64,000 bases of DNA from a virus. This document shows, piece by piece, positions 18,167-28,173 of this stretch. The notes under the pieces are model-generated. The model saw only the letters and a list, made by a program, of their open reading frames with translations, did not search any database and was not told the origin of the DNA. Numbering within the stretch: the stretch's first letter is position 1; each line of letters opens with the position of its first letter. The DNA lies in IMG/VR virus record IMGVR_UViG_3300025659_000335, positions 1 through 64,000 of that record; one strand, given 5' to 3'. The position numbers and the translations under genes were made by a program.

Positions 18167-20107
18167 TTAAAGTTGGGTTAATCCTAGTAACTCAGTTTTA
18201 TCGGTATAATATTTTCCAACAGCGGTGCTAGAAATTGTATAAGTATCCTCTAAAGCTGTTATCGTTTTTATATAAGTTGAGCTATAAGCTCTGATGTCAA
18301 TATCTATGTCTGTAGTATCAACATAAGTTGCGCCGTTATTCTGTAGTAATGCTATAATACCAGATTTTGTTAATGTGGTTGAGGTGTATTCATTTATATA
18401 TGCAAGTAGTTTTTCCCTCATTGCGTTTTCTGATAGTCCGCCGCTATACTCTAAAGAGTTTATAACTACAATATGTGGTGGCATAGTTTTTACTAAATAA
18501 TCCATTCCTGGATATCTATTATCATCTGCTTGAACAAATGCTTGGACATTATCTCCATTGATCCAATACTTATATACTAAATCAACTTCTACGCCAGTTA
18601 GATCATCGTCACTTGCGAAATTTATTTTGTAATTAGCTTCCGTTGAAAATTCAGATCCTGCAGCAACACTTTCAATGTAGTAAGCATCTTCATCAAAGTC
18701 TGTTTGAGATAAATGTAATTTAACTCCAGTAATCTCTTGAATAGGCCCACCAATATCACCAGCAAATGTTAATGTATATAAATTGTTACCAGCTATTATT
18801 CCAGTAGCTGTTCCATATTTAATATTACTAGGATCGTGACAATAGATATCTACAGAGTTTCCTTTATGAACTCCGCTCTGGTCTATGTTAGTCAAGGATA
18901 CGTAATAAGTTCTAATAGTGTGGTTTGTGTTGTCTGAAAAATCTTCTGTTACTGGAACATAAATCTCTCTATCATAATCCCACTCTGTTACTGGATTTAC
19001 ATAGGCTGCTGTCTGGTAGTCATACCCGTATCCAGGAGCTGGTCCTGAGTTAGCAGCGTGCGCTACAATAACTACTTGACCGTTTGCATCTAGATAGTTA
19101 GACAGCGGAGTAAAGCTTTTAGTAATTAGCTGATCTTCTCTAATGTCATCTATAGTGGCAGTGTGGCCACCAATATATTCCCATTCTCCTGTACTATAGT
19201 TTCTTACAAAAGCTCTTGTACGGCTATTCCCTGTATTTCCATCAACAACATAATCAACAGGGTCATATCCAACTCCATAATAATTAACTGTAAAGGCTGA
19301 GGCACTAGTGAAGTATTCTGCATCTGGGGTAAGCTTGAATTCCTGCATGGGGAATTTTTCTTCCTCAGACCAAATTTCTAAACTATCATAGTACCATTCA
19401 TTATTTCTTGTCTGTGCAATAGAGATCCCGAAATGCTCTCCAGCAGCTTGAGGAACATATGGAGGATAAGTTTGTCCACGAGTTAGAATTGCGTCACCCT
19501 GTGAGTCTCCGTCTGCCCATACCCATATATCAGTTCCCATTTTAGCATGAATATTCATTCTGAATTGGTACCAAGTGTTTTGTTCTATCCAAACTTTTCC
19601 AGCCTGTAAGAACTGGTTCTTACCACCAGTCTGATCCCAGTACTGTTCATAGTTGATCCAAACCTCTTCTTGTAAGATATCATTATCAACTAAATAAACA
19701 TTATATTTTAAATAACCATTGGCCGGTATCTTTAAAGCTGCAGCACTTCCTACAACTGCAATAGCAGCATTAAGTGTGAGACCATAAGTTTCATAAAACT
19801 TTAATTGATGCGCTGTTGTAGCTCCGGTTCCATTGTTTGCACAATCAACCAAGAACTCAGGCTGTTTACGCCAAGCTAGACCATAACCATCATGAGGCAA
19901 ATGTGTTGTGGCATTTCTCATAACAGTAACATAAGACATCTCACCTAATTCAGTATTATCTGTAGTACTGAATTTACCAGTAATGTTTATACCTGTATGC
20001 TGGTCTATAGGTCTATGAAAAATAGGTGCTAAATTATTAAGATTTTCTTCATTTAGCAGCTGTGATAAATTATGGTATACTTGTACTAATGGAGCATTAC
20101 CGTGCAT
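18167..20107 (-). CDS. Baseplate/tail-fibre attachment structural protein
   Basis: A 646-residue protein directly downstream of the J-like baseplate gene. The N-terminal part is a lectin-like beta domain (residues about 35-250: YGLAWRKQPEFLVDC, WVWADGDSQGDAI). The last 150 residues, with VVINSLEYSGGLSENAMREKLLAYINEY, match the C-terminal pattern of J-like baseplate proteins, where strands precede a helix ending in I-x-x-Y-I. It may therefore carry the function split off the C-terminus of the 430-residue J-like protein. It is a structural wedge or fibre connector by position; no enzyme motif is seen. Confidence 0.65.
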   Translation of the reverse strand: MHGNAPLVQVYHNLSQLLNEENLNNLAPIFHRPIDQHTGINITGKFSTTDNTELGEMSYVTVMRNATTHLPHDGYGLAWRKQPEFLVDCANNGTGATTAHQLKFYETYGLTLNAAIAVVGSAAALKIPANGYLKYNVYLVDNDILQEEVWINYEQYWDQTGGKNQFLQAGKVWIEQNTWYQFRMNIHAKMGTDIWVWADGDSQGDAILTRGQTYPPYVPQAAGEHFGISIAQTRNNEWYYDSLEIWSEEEKFPMQEFKLTPDAEYFTSASAFTVNYYGVGYDPVDYVVDGNTGNSRTRAFVRNYSTGEWEYIGGHTATIDDIREDQLITKSFTPLSNYLDANGQVVIVAHAANSGPAPGYGYDYQTAAYVNPVTEWDYDREIYVPVTEDFSDNTNHTIRTYYVSLTNIDQSGVHKGNSVDIYCHDPSNIKYGTATGIIAGNNLYTLTFAGDIGGPIQEITGVKLHLSQTDFDEDAYYIESVAAGSEFSTEANYKINFASDDDLTGVEVDLVYKYWINGDNVQAFVQADDNRYPGMDYLVKTMPPHIVVINSLEYSGGLSENAMREKLLAYINEYTSTTLTKSGIIALLQNNGATYVDTTDIDIDIRAYSSTYIKTITALEDTYTISSTAVGKYYTDKTELLGLTQL

Positions 20108-20116
20108 ATCTAATCC

Positions 20117-21409
20117 TTATGGGCTATCTACTTCAGTATCATCTGAAACAGGTATATAATCAGTCTCTTCATTATTTGTAGTTACTACAGTGATAGCTTC
20201 TGTGGCTAAAGACAATAATGTATTTATAGTTGAGTAGGGTATATTTAATATAGAATCATCTAAATTACTATAATCTAGAGTTTTACCTAATCTTAAATAG
20301 CCTTCTTGGGTATTAACCTCATCAATATAAAATATTGAATTATCAGGGTTTAGTCCATCATGTATTTCCCAATAACCACTAGCTAGTACAGTTTGTAAAT
20401 CTAGTTGAATATCTGGATTATTTAAATCCTCAAAGAACTCCTGTAAGATAACATACTCATCTTGCTGTGCATATGATACGTCTGATTTAAAGAACAACCC
20501 TTCGTATAATCCTTGTGAGAACTCTGTAGTAAATCCGTCAGGCTCTGGTAAGGACACCATCTCGCTATCGTCAGTATCTATTATACTAGCTGTATAGGCA
20601 ATGTGTTGTTTCCATGGATATGTGTGTAGTCCTGATTGCACTAAATAAAAATCTTCTTCTTTAAATTGAACAGCAAGACTTAAATTTTCCATTAAGTCTC
20701 TTTGCATTAGTGGGTCACCTGCACCCACAACTTCCACATCGTTCAAATTAAGAAAATTAGATAATAGCTGTCTTTTAATTCCGGCAGTTGAAGAAAGAGA
20801 TGAGTCAGCAAAGCTTAATAATAGTCTAGTAAATAAAGATTCATTGTCCTCTTTGTCTTCCCCAGAAACTATAGGTTGGGAATTATTTATTTTAGCGGGG
20901 GTAGCTTGTAATGTTAGTGCCCTTGTTATGGCATTAGCTGGCTGGTTATAATCCGACCCAGCGAGTATCCCTTGAATCTGTATAGGCTCAGTGTTATATA
21001 ATGGAAATTGATCACGAGTAATTTCCATCGTACCTCTAGTAATGGAGTAATCAGCTAGAGTTTCATAAATTAATGTACCAGTACTATCACTAAACTGTGT
21101 GCCTCTTGCAATAGCTAGAGTTCTGGGTTCATTAAAATACAGCTTTACTGTTCCTGTAGACTTCGCCCCATTCTCTCTAGTAATTAAAAAATTAGTTACT
21201 ATAGTGTCCATCTCAGATTCAGAGATAGAGCTTAAATCTTCTAATGTCTGATTACGAAGAATTACATCTTGGGTCTCTCCATAAGAAGATAGTATAGAAG
21301 TTATAGGATTAATTAAAAGATCAGACACTACACTTCCTGGTCTAGTGTCTATGCTTGAATCAATACTTTTAATTCTTTCTCTTATATAATTAACAATATT
21401 TATAGCCAT
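20117..21409 (-). CDS. Baseplate J-like wedge protein
   Basis: The 430-residue protein starts MAINIVNYIRERIK and continues SIDTRPGSVVSDLLINPITS. A D-T-R-P-G-S-x-x-x-D-L near the N-terminus is the hallmark of the J-like baseplate family (P2 gpJ, Mu gp47, T4 gp6). VKLYFNEPRTLAIARGTQF then DSTGTLIYET gives the second family feature (A-x-G-T-x-F then a G-x-x-Y/F-x-T strand). ILAGSDYNQPANAI is the third. It lies beside a gp25-like gene exactly as in contractile tails, so it should build the wedge ring that triggers sheath contraction. AAGGAA precedes the ATG. Confidence 0.88.
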   Translation of the reverse strand: MAINIVNYIRERIKSIDSSIDTRPGSVVSDLLINPITSILSSYGETQDVILRNQTLEDLSSISESEMDTIVTNFLITRENGAKSTGTVKLYFNEPRTLAIARGTQFSDSTGTLIYETLADYSITRGTMEITRDQFPLYNTEPIQIQGILAGSDYNQPANAITRALTLQATPAKINNSQPIVSGEDKEDNESLFTRLLLSFADSSLSSTAGIKRQLLSNFLNLNDVEVVGAGDPLMQRDLMENLSLAVQFKEEDFYLVQSGLHTYPWKQHIAYTASIIDTDDSEMVSLPEPDGFTTEFSQGLYEGLFFKSDVSYAQQDEYVILQEFFEDLNNPDIQLDLQTVLASGYWEIHDGLNPDNSIFYIDEVNTQEGYLRLGKTLDYSNLDDSILNIPYSTINTLLSLATEAITVVTTNNEETDYIPVSDDTEVDSP

Positions 21410-21419
21410 TCTAATTTCC

Positions 21420-21839
21420 TTAAATTACGATAAGTTGGGAGGTTCCGTCTTGTAGGTCAACCCTTAATTTTAAATGCCACGATAAACTTTCTGGTAAATG
21501 CTTTAACTCTAATAATACTAATGACTTAAGTTGTTCGCTTTTAGGCAAGTTAGGAATAATTAGTTGTTCTAATTTTAACTCTTGCTCTAAATCACTAATA
21601 TAAATAGGGAAAACCCCAGATAAATGTTCTTTATCGCTATCAGCCAAAGAAGTAAACATAGCAGGTATGTTGGTACCCACTGTAGGATTAACTATATCAG
21701 ATCCCTCTAATGTTAATATACGTTTTGCTACACGCTGAATCAAGTTAAAACTTGATTTAGCTCTTTCTACTCCTGTTGGAAAAACAACAGTTAGAATCCC
21801 ATCAGAGTCTACATCTATAATTTTTACGTCCTGTGCCAT
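21420..21839 (-). CDS. gp25-like/W-like baseplate wedge protein
   Basis: A 139-residue protein with the size and layout of the gp25/GPW lysozyme-like baseplate family. A short N-terminal strand pair precedes SSFNLIQRVAKRILTLEGSD, and then TVGTNIPAMF follows (the family usually has G-x-x-x-x-x-x-x-G at this place). It sits immediately before the J-like gene, the standard order in contractile tail operons. In T4 this protein joins gp6 and gp53 to start sheath polymerisation. The match is by pattern and position rather than by a strict motif. Confidence 0.65.
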   Translation of the reverse strand: MAQDVKIIDVDSDGILTVVFPTGVERAKSSFNLIQRVAKRILTLEGSDIVNPTVGTNIPAMFTSLADSDKEHLSGVFPIYISDLEQELKLEQLIIPNLPKSEQLKSLVLLELKHLPESLSWHLKLRVDLQDGTSQLIVI

Positions 21840-21848
21840 ATTAAAATC

Positions 21849-23993
21849 CTAAGTTGGTAAGGTAATGTCAAGAGGAACTTCTGGAGTAACGGCTGCATAA
21901 TTTTCTAATTTTTGCATATAATCTGTTATTGTAGTTACTTTAGCTTGACATGTTTTATTCTCTTCTTCAGTTCTATCTAAATAGTTCTGTACTTTTTTCA
22001 AAGCAGACTTACTCCCACCATAGACATACCCAAACACTTCTTTTATAATTGGCAAGTCTTGTACATTACTTGTAGAGGAGACAGTGCCTAAACAGCCAAG
22101 CTCACTTAGACTCTGTAGACCGGCATTTAGTAGTGCTAGATTGCCTGTTGATAGCTGGTCTGATAAATTAGAGAACCAGGAATCTTTCAATAAATCGTTT
22201 ATGCCTTCTACTTCATTTAACATTATATTAAACCCAGGCAATGTTTCTAAATCTCTTCTTATTACTTTAGATATATTTATTATTTGTATATCTTTTTGTC
22301 TTTGCTCGTTTAATTTATATAACATTTCTTTAAATGATGGCATAAAATTCTTAAATTTTCCAGAGTAAACGTTCTGAGAAAAATTAGCTACAAGGTCCTG
22401 ACTAAAGTCAACAACTGTATCTGCTGGCTGCTTCAAAGAAGCTACATTATCAAATAGTACATCATCTATTTCACTAGAGCCAGAAAGATATTTAATTAAC
22501 CATTGATAGTTAGTATTTATATCAACTAGTTTTTCATTATTTATAGCGTTGTTTTCGCCCAGTAAAGAATTTATTGAGTTGCCGTATGATCCGCCAGCTT
22601 GTCCTTTTAATGGATTAGACACCATTGTGTCAACCGTACTTTTATGTTTTAGTAGGGTTTTAATCCATTCAGTTCTTTCTGTATTAGTTATATTTGTAAC
22701 TATCTTTTGCCCTTTTTCAGTTAATACGTGTCCTTCAATTTCTGTTTGAACAGACTTTAATCCTGTTAAAATTGGATATAGTAAAGTATATGCTTGTTGG
22801 CCAAGCAGACTTACTGATTTAAAGGTAATGTCAAATCGTGCAATAATTTGCTCAACCATGGTTACTCTAGCGTTGGTATCTCTCAAGGTTTGTACATCAG
22901 ATAATAATACATCACCTACAGTAGCAGTTGTTACTTTTCCTATATCTTTTGTATCCCAGATATCACGTGTAATGTCTAATACATTTTTACCAATATTTAA
23001 GTATTGAACTGGAAGATACATAATAAGATTCTCTAACATACTAGCCACTATGGACGCTATAATATAAATTTGTTGTGCGGTAGTCAGCGCAGAGATGTCT
23101 TGAGCTAGAACTTGTATTGATTGCTCAAAAGCATTTCCTCCTGTCTCTTCCTGTAACTTAAATTTGTTTTGAAAGTAATCTCCAAAAGCTTCCCAAGATT
23201 GTAATGTCGGGTTCTCAGAAAAAGGAACATTTACTTCATCACTCATTTGAATAGCATCTCTTACTTGTGAGAAGAAATCTCCATGTAAGTTATTAATACA
23301 ATTATCTAAATGAGTACTAGCATATGTTAAATATTTTGATCTAAATAGTTGAGGCTCAAAATCAGCACTTAGGACAGAGCCATCATTTAATTGTAACCCA
23401 ACGGATAATCCAAGAGAGTGTCTTGCTTTTTTAAGATCACTAATAGCTCTTAATACCTCATTGTTAGAATCTAATCCCTTAAGTTGTTTTTCCAAGAATG
23501 CAAAATAATCACCTAGTCTAATAATAGGCCTTAAGCTTGCTATAACTTTATCTAATACAACCTGTCTTTCTAATAACTGCTCTTCTAGTGTAACTAGACT
23601 TCTATACATTAAATAATAATAAGGCGTTTCGCTTAGAGTTAAATACATTGCTACAAATTGGAACATTAAAGATGTCATTAATATAGTGTTGATGTATCCA
23701 ATAGGATTTAATAAAACGTTTGGGTCAAATCCTAAAAAATCAGCAAGCAATATTAACGCAAGAAACGCCGAATACCCTCCAGCCTCGGTTAAGAACACCT
23801 TTGTTTTATCTTTCCAATCCTTCAGCGCTCTAGATAGTTGATCTCCAAGCTCACTAAGTAGTGCAGCAATATCTGCATCAGAGGAATCAAGACCAAGACT
23901 CTCAGCTAAATTATTTAAAAAAGTAGAGACCTGGTGCTCAACTCTAATAGTAGTACAAGGATTTGGTTGTTGTAGTATTTGATCAGTAGCCAT
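21849..23993 (-). CDS. Large structural protein with hydrophobic N-terminal region
   Basis: The 714-residue product is not recognised. It has an N-terminal helical domain, two or three hydrophobic stretches at about 65-125 (AFLALILLADFLGF, TILMTSLMFQFVAMYLTL), and then long alpha-helical segments (LVTLEEQLLERQVVLDKVI, residues about 320-350 IIASIVASMLENLIMYLP). It lies between the sigma-like gene and the gp25-like gene and overlaps the former by one base. A large helical protein at this place could be a baseplate hub or wedge component, or a virion protein that enters the membrane during infection. This is inference. Confidence 0.55.
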   Translation of the reverse strand: MATDQILQQPNPCTTIRVEHQVSTFLNNLAESLGLDSSDADIAALLSELGDQLSRALKDWKDKTKVFLTEAGGYSAFLALILLADFLGFDPNVLLNPIGYINTILMTSLMFQFVAMYLTLSETPYYYLMYRSLVTLEEQLLERQVVLDKVIASLRPIIRLGDYFAFLEKQLKGLDSNNEVLRAISDLKKARHSLGLSVGLQLNDGSVLSADFEPQLFRSKYLTYASTHLDNCINNLHGDFFSQVRDAIQMSDEVNVPFSENPTLQSWEAFGDYFQNKFKLQEETGGNAFEQSIQVLAQDISALTTAQQIYIIASIVASMLENLIMYLPVQYLNIGKNVLDITRDIWDTKDIGKVTTATVGDVLLSDVQTLRDTNARVTMVEQIIARFDITFKSVSLLGQQAYTLLYPILTGLKSVQTEIEGHVLTEKGQKIVTNITNTERTEWIKTLLKHKSTVDTMVSNPLKGQAGGSYGNSINSLLGENNAINNEKLVDINTNYQWLIKYLSGSSEIDDVLFDNVASLKQPADTVVDFSQDLVANFSQNVYSGKFKNFMPSFKEMLYKLNEQRQKDIQIINISKVIRRDLETLPGFNIMLNEVEGINDLLKDSWFSNLSDQLSTGNLALLNAGLQSLSELGCLGTVSSTSNVQDLPIIKEVFGYVYGGSKSALKKVQNYLDRTEEENKTCQAKVTTITDYMQKLENYAAVTPEVPLDITLPT

Positions 23994-24724
23994 TAATATC
24001 TCATGCTATCTCTAAGTTTAGCAGCTATATCCTTTTTTCGCTGTGCCACTTTTTGTGAAGACAATCTTAATTTAAATGATATGTCTTTGTCTTTTAATTT
24101 AGGTTTTCCACCATAGCCAAAAACATACTCTATTATTTTTTTATCTATTGGGTCTGAGTCATAGTATATAAAGCTCAGAGCTTGTCTTAATTTAAACTGT
24201 TCTGGAGAAGCTAAGTCAGGGGTATACTCAAAGAATGTTCCGACATCATCTTCATCACCAGTGCCGTGTTCAATGGAAAGGTCTCGTCTCAGCTCTATCT
24301 GTAGTTTCTCGATCTCTTTAATTGGCCAACTCATTTCGTCAGCCAGTTCAGCCATTGTTGGTTCACGGCCTTTATCTGATTCTATGTTATCATAGATAGA
24401 ATTATATATACCTATCTTCATCGCCCGTGGTTCAGGAATGTGCCCAACGTTCTGATAGTTAATAACAAATCTTTGTAACTTCTTTAGATAGTTAGTCACA
24501 TGGGTATTCAACTGAGCTTTCTCTGGGTCATATGTATCAAAAGCTTGGTATACTAATTTAGTAGCCTCCATATCGATAGCCACTCTAGGAAGAGTTACAC
24601 CAACATATTTTCCGATCTGTTGATTAATTAAGGGCTTTAAGGATTTAACTAATTGCTGACCGGCCATTTTATTACCAGCTCTATATTGCTTCCATAGTTC
24701 TAATTCTTTTTCACGCAGCGTCAT
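23993..24724 (-). CDS. Sigma-70-like protein embedded in the tail operon
   Basis: The 243-residue protein reads like a shortened sigma factor. A region-2-like part contains LVKSLKPLINQQIGKYV, MEATKLVYQAFDTYDPEKAQ and LNTHVTNYLKKLQRF. A region-3-like stretch has REPTMAELADEMSWPIKEIE. The C-terminus has a region-4-like helix-turn-helix (IIEYVFGYGG, LKDKDISFKLRLSSQKVAQR). The usual region-2.4 tryptophans are absent, so promoter contacts may differ from sigma-70. AGGAG precedes the ATG at 24724. Its place between baseplate genes is odd for a transcription factor. It could be a late sigma factor or a virion protein with sigma ancestry that enters the cell with the DNA. It is clearly distinct from the second sigma gene at 60027. 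Confidence 0.7.
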   Translation of the reverse strand: MTLREKELELWKQYRAGNKMAGQQLVKSLKPLINQQIGKYVGVTLPRVAIDMEATKLVYQAFDTYDPEKAQLNTHVTNYLKKLQRFVINYQNVGHIPEPRAMKIGIYNSIYDNIESDKGREPTMAELADEMSWPIKEIEKLQIELRRDLSIEHGTGDEDDVGTFFEYTPDLASPEQFKLRQALSFIYYDSDPIDKKIIEYVFGYGGKPKLKDKDISFKLRLSSQKVAQRKKDIAAKLRDSMRY

Positions 24725-24732
24725 CTAATCTC

Positions 24733-25878
24733 CTAAAAAGCCAGTGCATGATTTCCACCATACACTAACATTAATTTGTTAAACAGTAATCTATAAATTT
24801 GAATTAATCTTATATAGTGTTCGTTTGATTTTGATTGATGTGGTAATGCATTTGATACTGTAAATTCTTCAGTTACTGCATTTTTTAAGTTATTAGCATA
24901 TGAATCAACCTCTTCTTCTGTAGGGAAAAATTGTGGTATAGTTCTGATTCTAATTTTTAACATATTAGCAACACGCTCAATACCTTGAAATATAGTTTCT
25001 CGTTCTTCGGTAATTACGGTAGGTGTATATGAATAAACATTGTTTATAAAAATTTCAATTATATCTATAGTATCCTTAAGCACATCGATATCGTTTTTTA
25101 AATCCCCTATTTGTGCTGTAATGTCTTCATTATTGGTATCATAGTAGCTAGATAAATCATAATGATTTTCTAATTGATTATCAGTAACTAAACTTTCCAT
25201 AGCTAAACTATGATTAGTTACTACCCAGCTCATTCCAAATTCAATATATTTATCAGCAGTAGCTATATTTCTATAATTAAAGGTTAAAGGATAGCCCCAT
25301 ATAGTGTGGTTCATTATTCTCATAATAGCCACTGACCCATCGTCTACTAGCTGTGTTCCCCGCATATGATTATTATAAAGATCTAGTAATGAAGACCCAT
25401 GAAAATAATCTGAAGGAGCGCCTTTTGCTTTTGTACTAGTATGCTCTAACGCAGTACCAGAAAAGGTATATATTTTAACAGAGTCTCCAAACAATGCCAC
25501 AGATGCAGCACCAAATGTATTCTGTATCTGTGCTCTTTCTTTTTGAGTTATATCAAGAGCACTTAAATAAAACCTATTAGTCATATAATTTATATTAGAG
25601 GAAGCTTTGTCTTTAATAAATATTACAGCGCCGGAATTAGCAAGATCATACTGACTACTTGAGCTAATCTTTTCAGACAAATGTATAGGTAATTCTTTCT
25701 TAGTACTAACACCGCGTAGTTGACTAATAATCTGTCCTCTAGTTGAGCTTGAAGATGTCGGTGATGGGCCATCAAAAACATTCTCTGCAGTATTTACTGC
25801 CGGTATGTTTAGGCCCTCACTACCATCATTTATATATCCGAGCCTAATGCCGGCTCCATAAATTTCAGAATCACTCAT
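24733..25878 (-). CDS. Hypothetical tail/baseplate protein
   Basis: This 381-residue protein is not recognised. It has a Ser/Thr-rich N-terminal 60 residues (PSPTSSSSTRGQIISQLRG) and a central alpha/beta domain. A helical coiled-coil-like segment follows at about 245-275 (DITAQIGDLKNDIDVLKDTI). The gene lies between the hub candidate and the sigma-like gene, 3 bases from the hub gene. A baseplate or hub-associated structural role is inferred from the neighbours only. Confidence 0.55.
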   Translation of the reverse strand: MSDSEIYGAGIRLGYINDGSEGLNIPAVNTAENVFDGPSPTSSSSTRGQIISQLRGVSTKKELPIHLSEKISSSSQYDLANSGAVIFIKDKASSNINYMTNRFYLSALDITQKERAQIQNTFGAASVALFGDSVKIYTFSGTALEHTSTKAKGAPSDYFHGSSLLDLYNNHMRGTQLVDDGSVAIMRIMNHTIWGYPLTFNYRNIATADKYIEFGMSWVVTNHSLAMESLVTDNQLENHYDLSSYYDTNNEDITAQIGDLKNDIDVLKDTIDIIEIFINNVYSYTPTVITEERETIFQGIERVANMLKIRIRTIPQFFPTEEEVDSYANNLKNAVTEEFTVSNALPHQSKSNEHYIRLIQIYRLLFNKLMLVYGGNHALAF

Positions 25879-25881
25879 ACA

Positions 25882-28173
25882 TTACCTCGTCACTATAGTG
25901 GTTAAATCTTGTTGGAATTGTTTTAAATATTTACCAAAGGCTTTTTCTATTGCTTGTTTTCGTTTTTCTGAATAAACTTTTTTTAGCTCATCGTGAAGAT
26001 CCGGGTCTATCTCTGCGCTAGTTAAATTATGATTTATTAAAGCTTTTGCATTTTCTATTTTCACTACTTCGGTTGTGTCTTTATAGTCTAAAGTTCCAGG
26101 CACATCTCCACTAACATTTAAGAATTTAAAATAATCGGTCATTGTAATAAGATTCCTTGATGTTTGTATTTTTCTAAATCCTGGTTTATTAGAAACATTA
26201 CTATATATATTTTTCAATACGTGTATGCTATAGGAAATTAACTTAGCATTTGCGATTTCCTCTGAGTCATTTTTCTTTACTTTAAACTCCTCTAAGTTTA
26301 CTATTAGTTTCCCGGTTTCGTACTGTCTAATAAAGTCTAACAAAGAAGAGTCATAAAAGGAAGACCTTTCTTTATTTACAAAGTAGTTTTTATAAAAATT
26401 TTCTTTTTCCTTTAATGATGTATCATCTTTATCCCATTCCGAAGCTTCAGCAGAGTCTATTTTTTTATGTAGTGTTCCATGTTGAATCAGTGGATAAATC
26501 TCAACACCTATCTTATCAATCTTATAAAAATCTTCGTCTAAGTATGAATTCATAAACGGAACTAAATCGTAAGTTAAATCTAACTTATGTGGAGAAGGAT
26601 CTTCACCAGCATCTTCTGCTATATCAATATTTTCCTGAGCATCCCATATTAATCTAGGTTTAGATATTGTCAGTTGACAGGAAGCAGCGCCTTCTGAGTT
26701 TATAGTAATTCTTTGTCCAGACAATATCCCACAAACACTAGGAGTATCATCCTCTGTCTCTAGTATTAGAGCAGGAAATCCTATTATTCGATGGGGGTTA
26801 AACTCAGTGCTAACAGAACACGACCTACTTCCGTATCTAGCGTCAAAGAATTCTAATAAAGTTTCTTTATAGAGTTTCTTTTTTAATTCAAGTTGAGCTT
26901 TTGCTTTTTGTTCAGCAGCTTCTTCATCGCTAGTCCAAAGTTGGAACGGGTCTAGTGGTGGCCTCTTAGAATATAGAGTTAAAAAGTCTAAAGTACCTTG
27001 AGCTAAATTTTGGTTTATTGGTCGATTACGGCCTCTATAGGTTTCTTCCGTCGTGAATTCTAATTTTGGTTTTTTAACGTCATCCCCATCAACCAAATCT
27101 AATCCAGGAACCATTACCATAGGAACTAGGGTTTTAGGGATTACCCCAGTATTCGTCGTCCATTGTCTTAATGCGTCTAATTCTGCAACATATACTGTTG
27201 GCTCTGTGGTAAAGCTACGAGAAAAACTATAAGACATTTTTTCATCAGCAAATATAATATTATTTTTTATTGGTGGTGCAAAGTCCAAGTTAGGAACAAT
27301 GTATGCACGCATTGGTACAGACTCTCCAGTAGCAGGATTTATAGTCTGTGTAAAGGTAGCAGGAAATATAATTCTATAATTAAGGCGCTCTAAAAATAAT
27401 TGTATAAAATTCAATAAGGATAGTGCATTAGGGTTTTCACTTTGACTTAACATGTCTTTCCTTAATTGATGAACTTTTAATAAAGAGACAGCATGTTTAT
27501 TAGGGAATGCAAATAAAGTCTTATCAAACTTTAATGGTTCATTTAATAGGCCGTAATAAAAATCTAAATTACTAAAGTAAGAAATTAACTTTTGAAACAG
27601 GGGTTGTAAATTAGCATCAGAGCCGCCCTCTTCAAACACTTTATATGCATTTTGAAAAAGCAGCAGAAGTCCAGGAACTGCCTCTGCTGTAAACTCATAA
27701 TCTTTATCTTTTATTTCTTTATCCGGGGTTTCTGTTGTATCCGAATCTTCCTTACCCTCCTCATTAAAAGCATCACTATTAATTAAATAAAAAGATACAT
27801 CTGCTTGGTGTACTTTAGTGCTTAAGTAATCGACAGCAAATTTATGTATTGATGCCCACTTACTTAATAAAGAAACTGCTTGGATATTAGCTTGTCTAGT
27901 GCCAACTTCAGTTCTATTATAATTTATACCTGCTACTTCGCCTTCAAACAAAAGGAAGTAATCCTCACCCTTATCTCCGTATTCATCAATTATTTTCCCA
28001 AACACTTGTACAAGAGTTCCGGGTAATATTCTTGTTGCACCAGACTGTGCAGGAAAATTTAGAGTGCATTGTGGAAAAGAGCCAATACCCTCAGATATAG
28101 AAATACCACTAAACGGAATTTCTATTCCCTCTAAAAATAATTTACAATCAATATGTACTACATTAGTATCCAT
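25882..28173 (-). CDS. Baseplate hub-like protein
   Basis: A 763-residue protein whose first 110 residues resemble the N-terminal barrel of tail hub proteins (P2 gpD, T4 gp27, Mu gp44): CKLFLEGIEIPFSGISI, SFPQCTLNFPAQSG, then GTLVQVFGKIIDE and YFLLFEGEVAGINY. This is the usual order of strand, P-x-G-T-x-V-x-V-x-G and F-x-G-x-V. The middle holds a long insertion rich in Lys and Glu. About residue 485 LSGQRITINSEGAASCQL resembles the closing strand pair. It begins on the last base of the tape measure gene, the expected place for a hub. It probably links the tail tube to the spike; no lysozyme motif was found. Confidence 0.7.
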   Translation of the reverse strand: MDTNVVHIDCKLFLEGIEIPFSGISISEGIGSFPQCTLNFPAQSGATRILPGTLVQVFGKIIDEYGDKGEDYFLLFEGEVAGINYNRTEVGTRQANIQAVSLLSKWASIHKFAVDYLSTKVHQADVSFYLINSDAFNEEGKEDSDTTETPDKEIKDKDYEFTAEAVPGLLLLFQNAYKVFEEGGSDANLQPLFQKLISYFSNLDFYYGLLNEPLKFDKTLFAFPNKHAVSLLKVHQLRKDMLSQSENPNALSLLNFIQLFLERLNYRIIFPATFTQTINPATGESVPMRAYIVPNLDFAPPIKNNIIFADEKMSYSFSRSFTTEPTVYVAELDALRQWTTNTGVIPKTLVPMVMVPGLDLVDGDDVKKPKLEFTTEETYRGRNRPINQNLAQGTLDFLTLYSKRPPLDPFQLWTSDEEAAEQKAKAQLELKKKLYKETLLEFFDARYGSRSCSVSTEFNPHRIIGFPALILETEDDTPSVCGILSGQRITINSEGAASCQLTISKPRLIWDAQENIDIAEDAGEDPSPHKLDLTYDLVPFMNSYLDEDFYKIDKIGVEIYPLIQHGTLHKKIDSAEASEWDKDDTSLKEKENFYKNYFVNKERSSFYDSSLLDFIRQYETGKLIVNLEEFKVKKNDSEEIANAKLISYSIHVLKNIYSNVSNKPGFRKIQTSRNLITMTDYFKFLNVSGDVPGTLDYKDTTEVVKIENAKALINHNLTSAEIDPDLHDELKKVYSEKRKQAIEKAFGKYLKQFQQDLTTIVTR

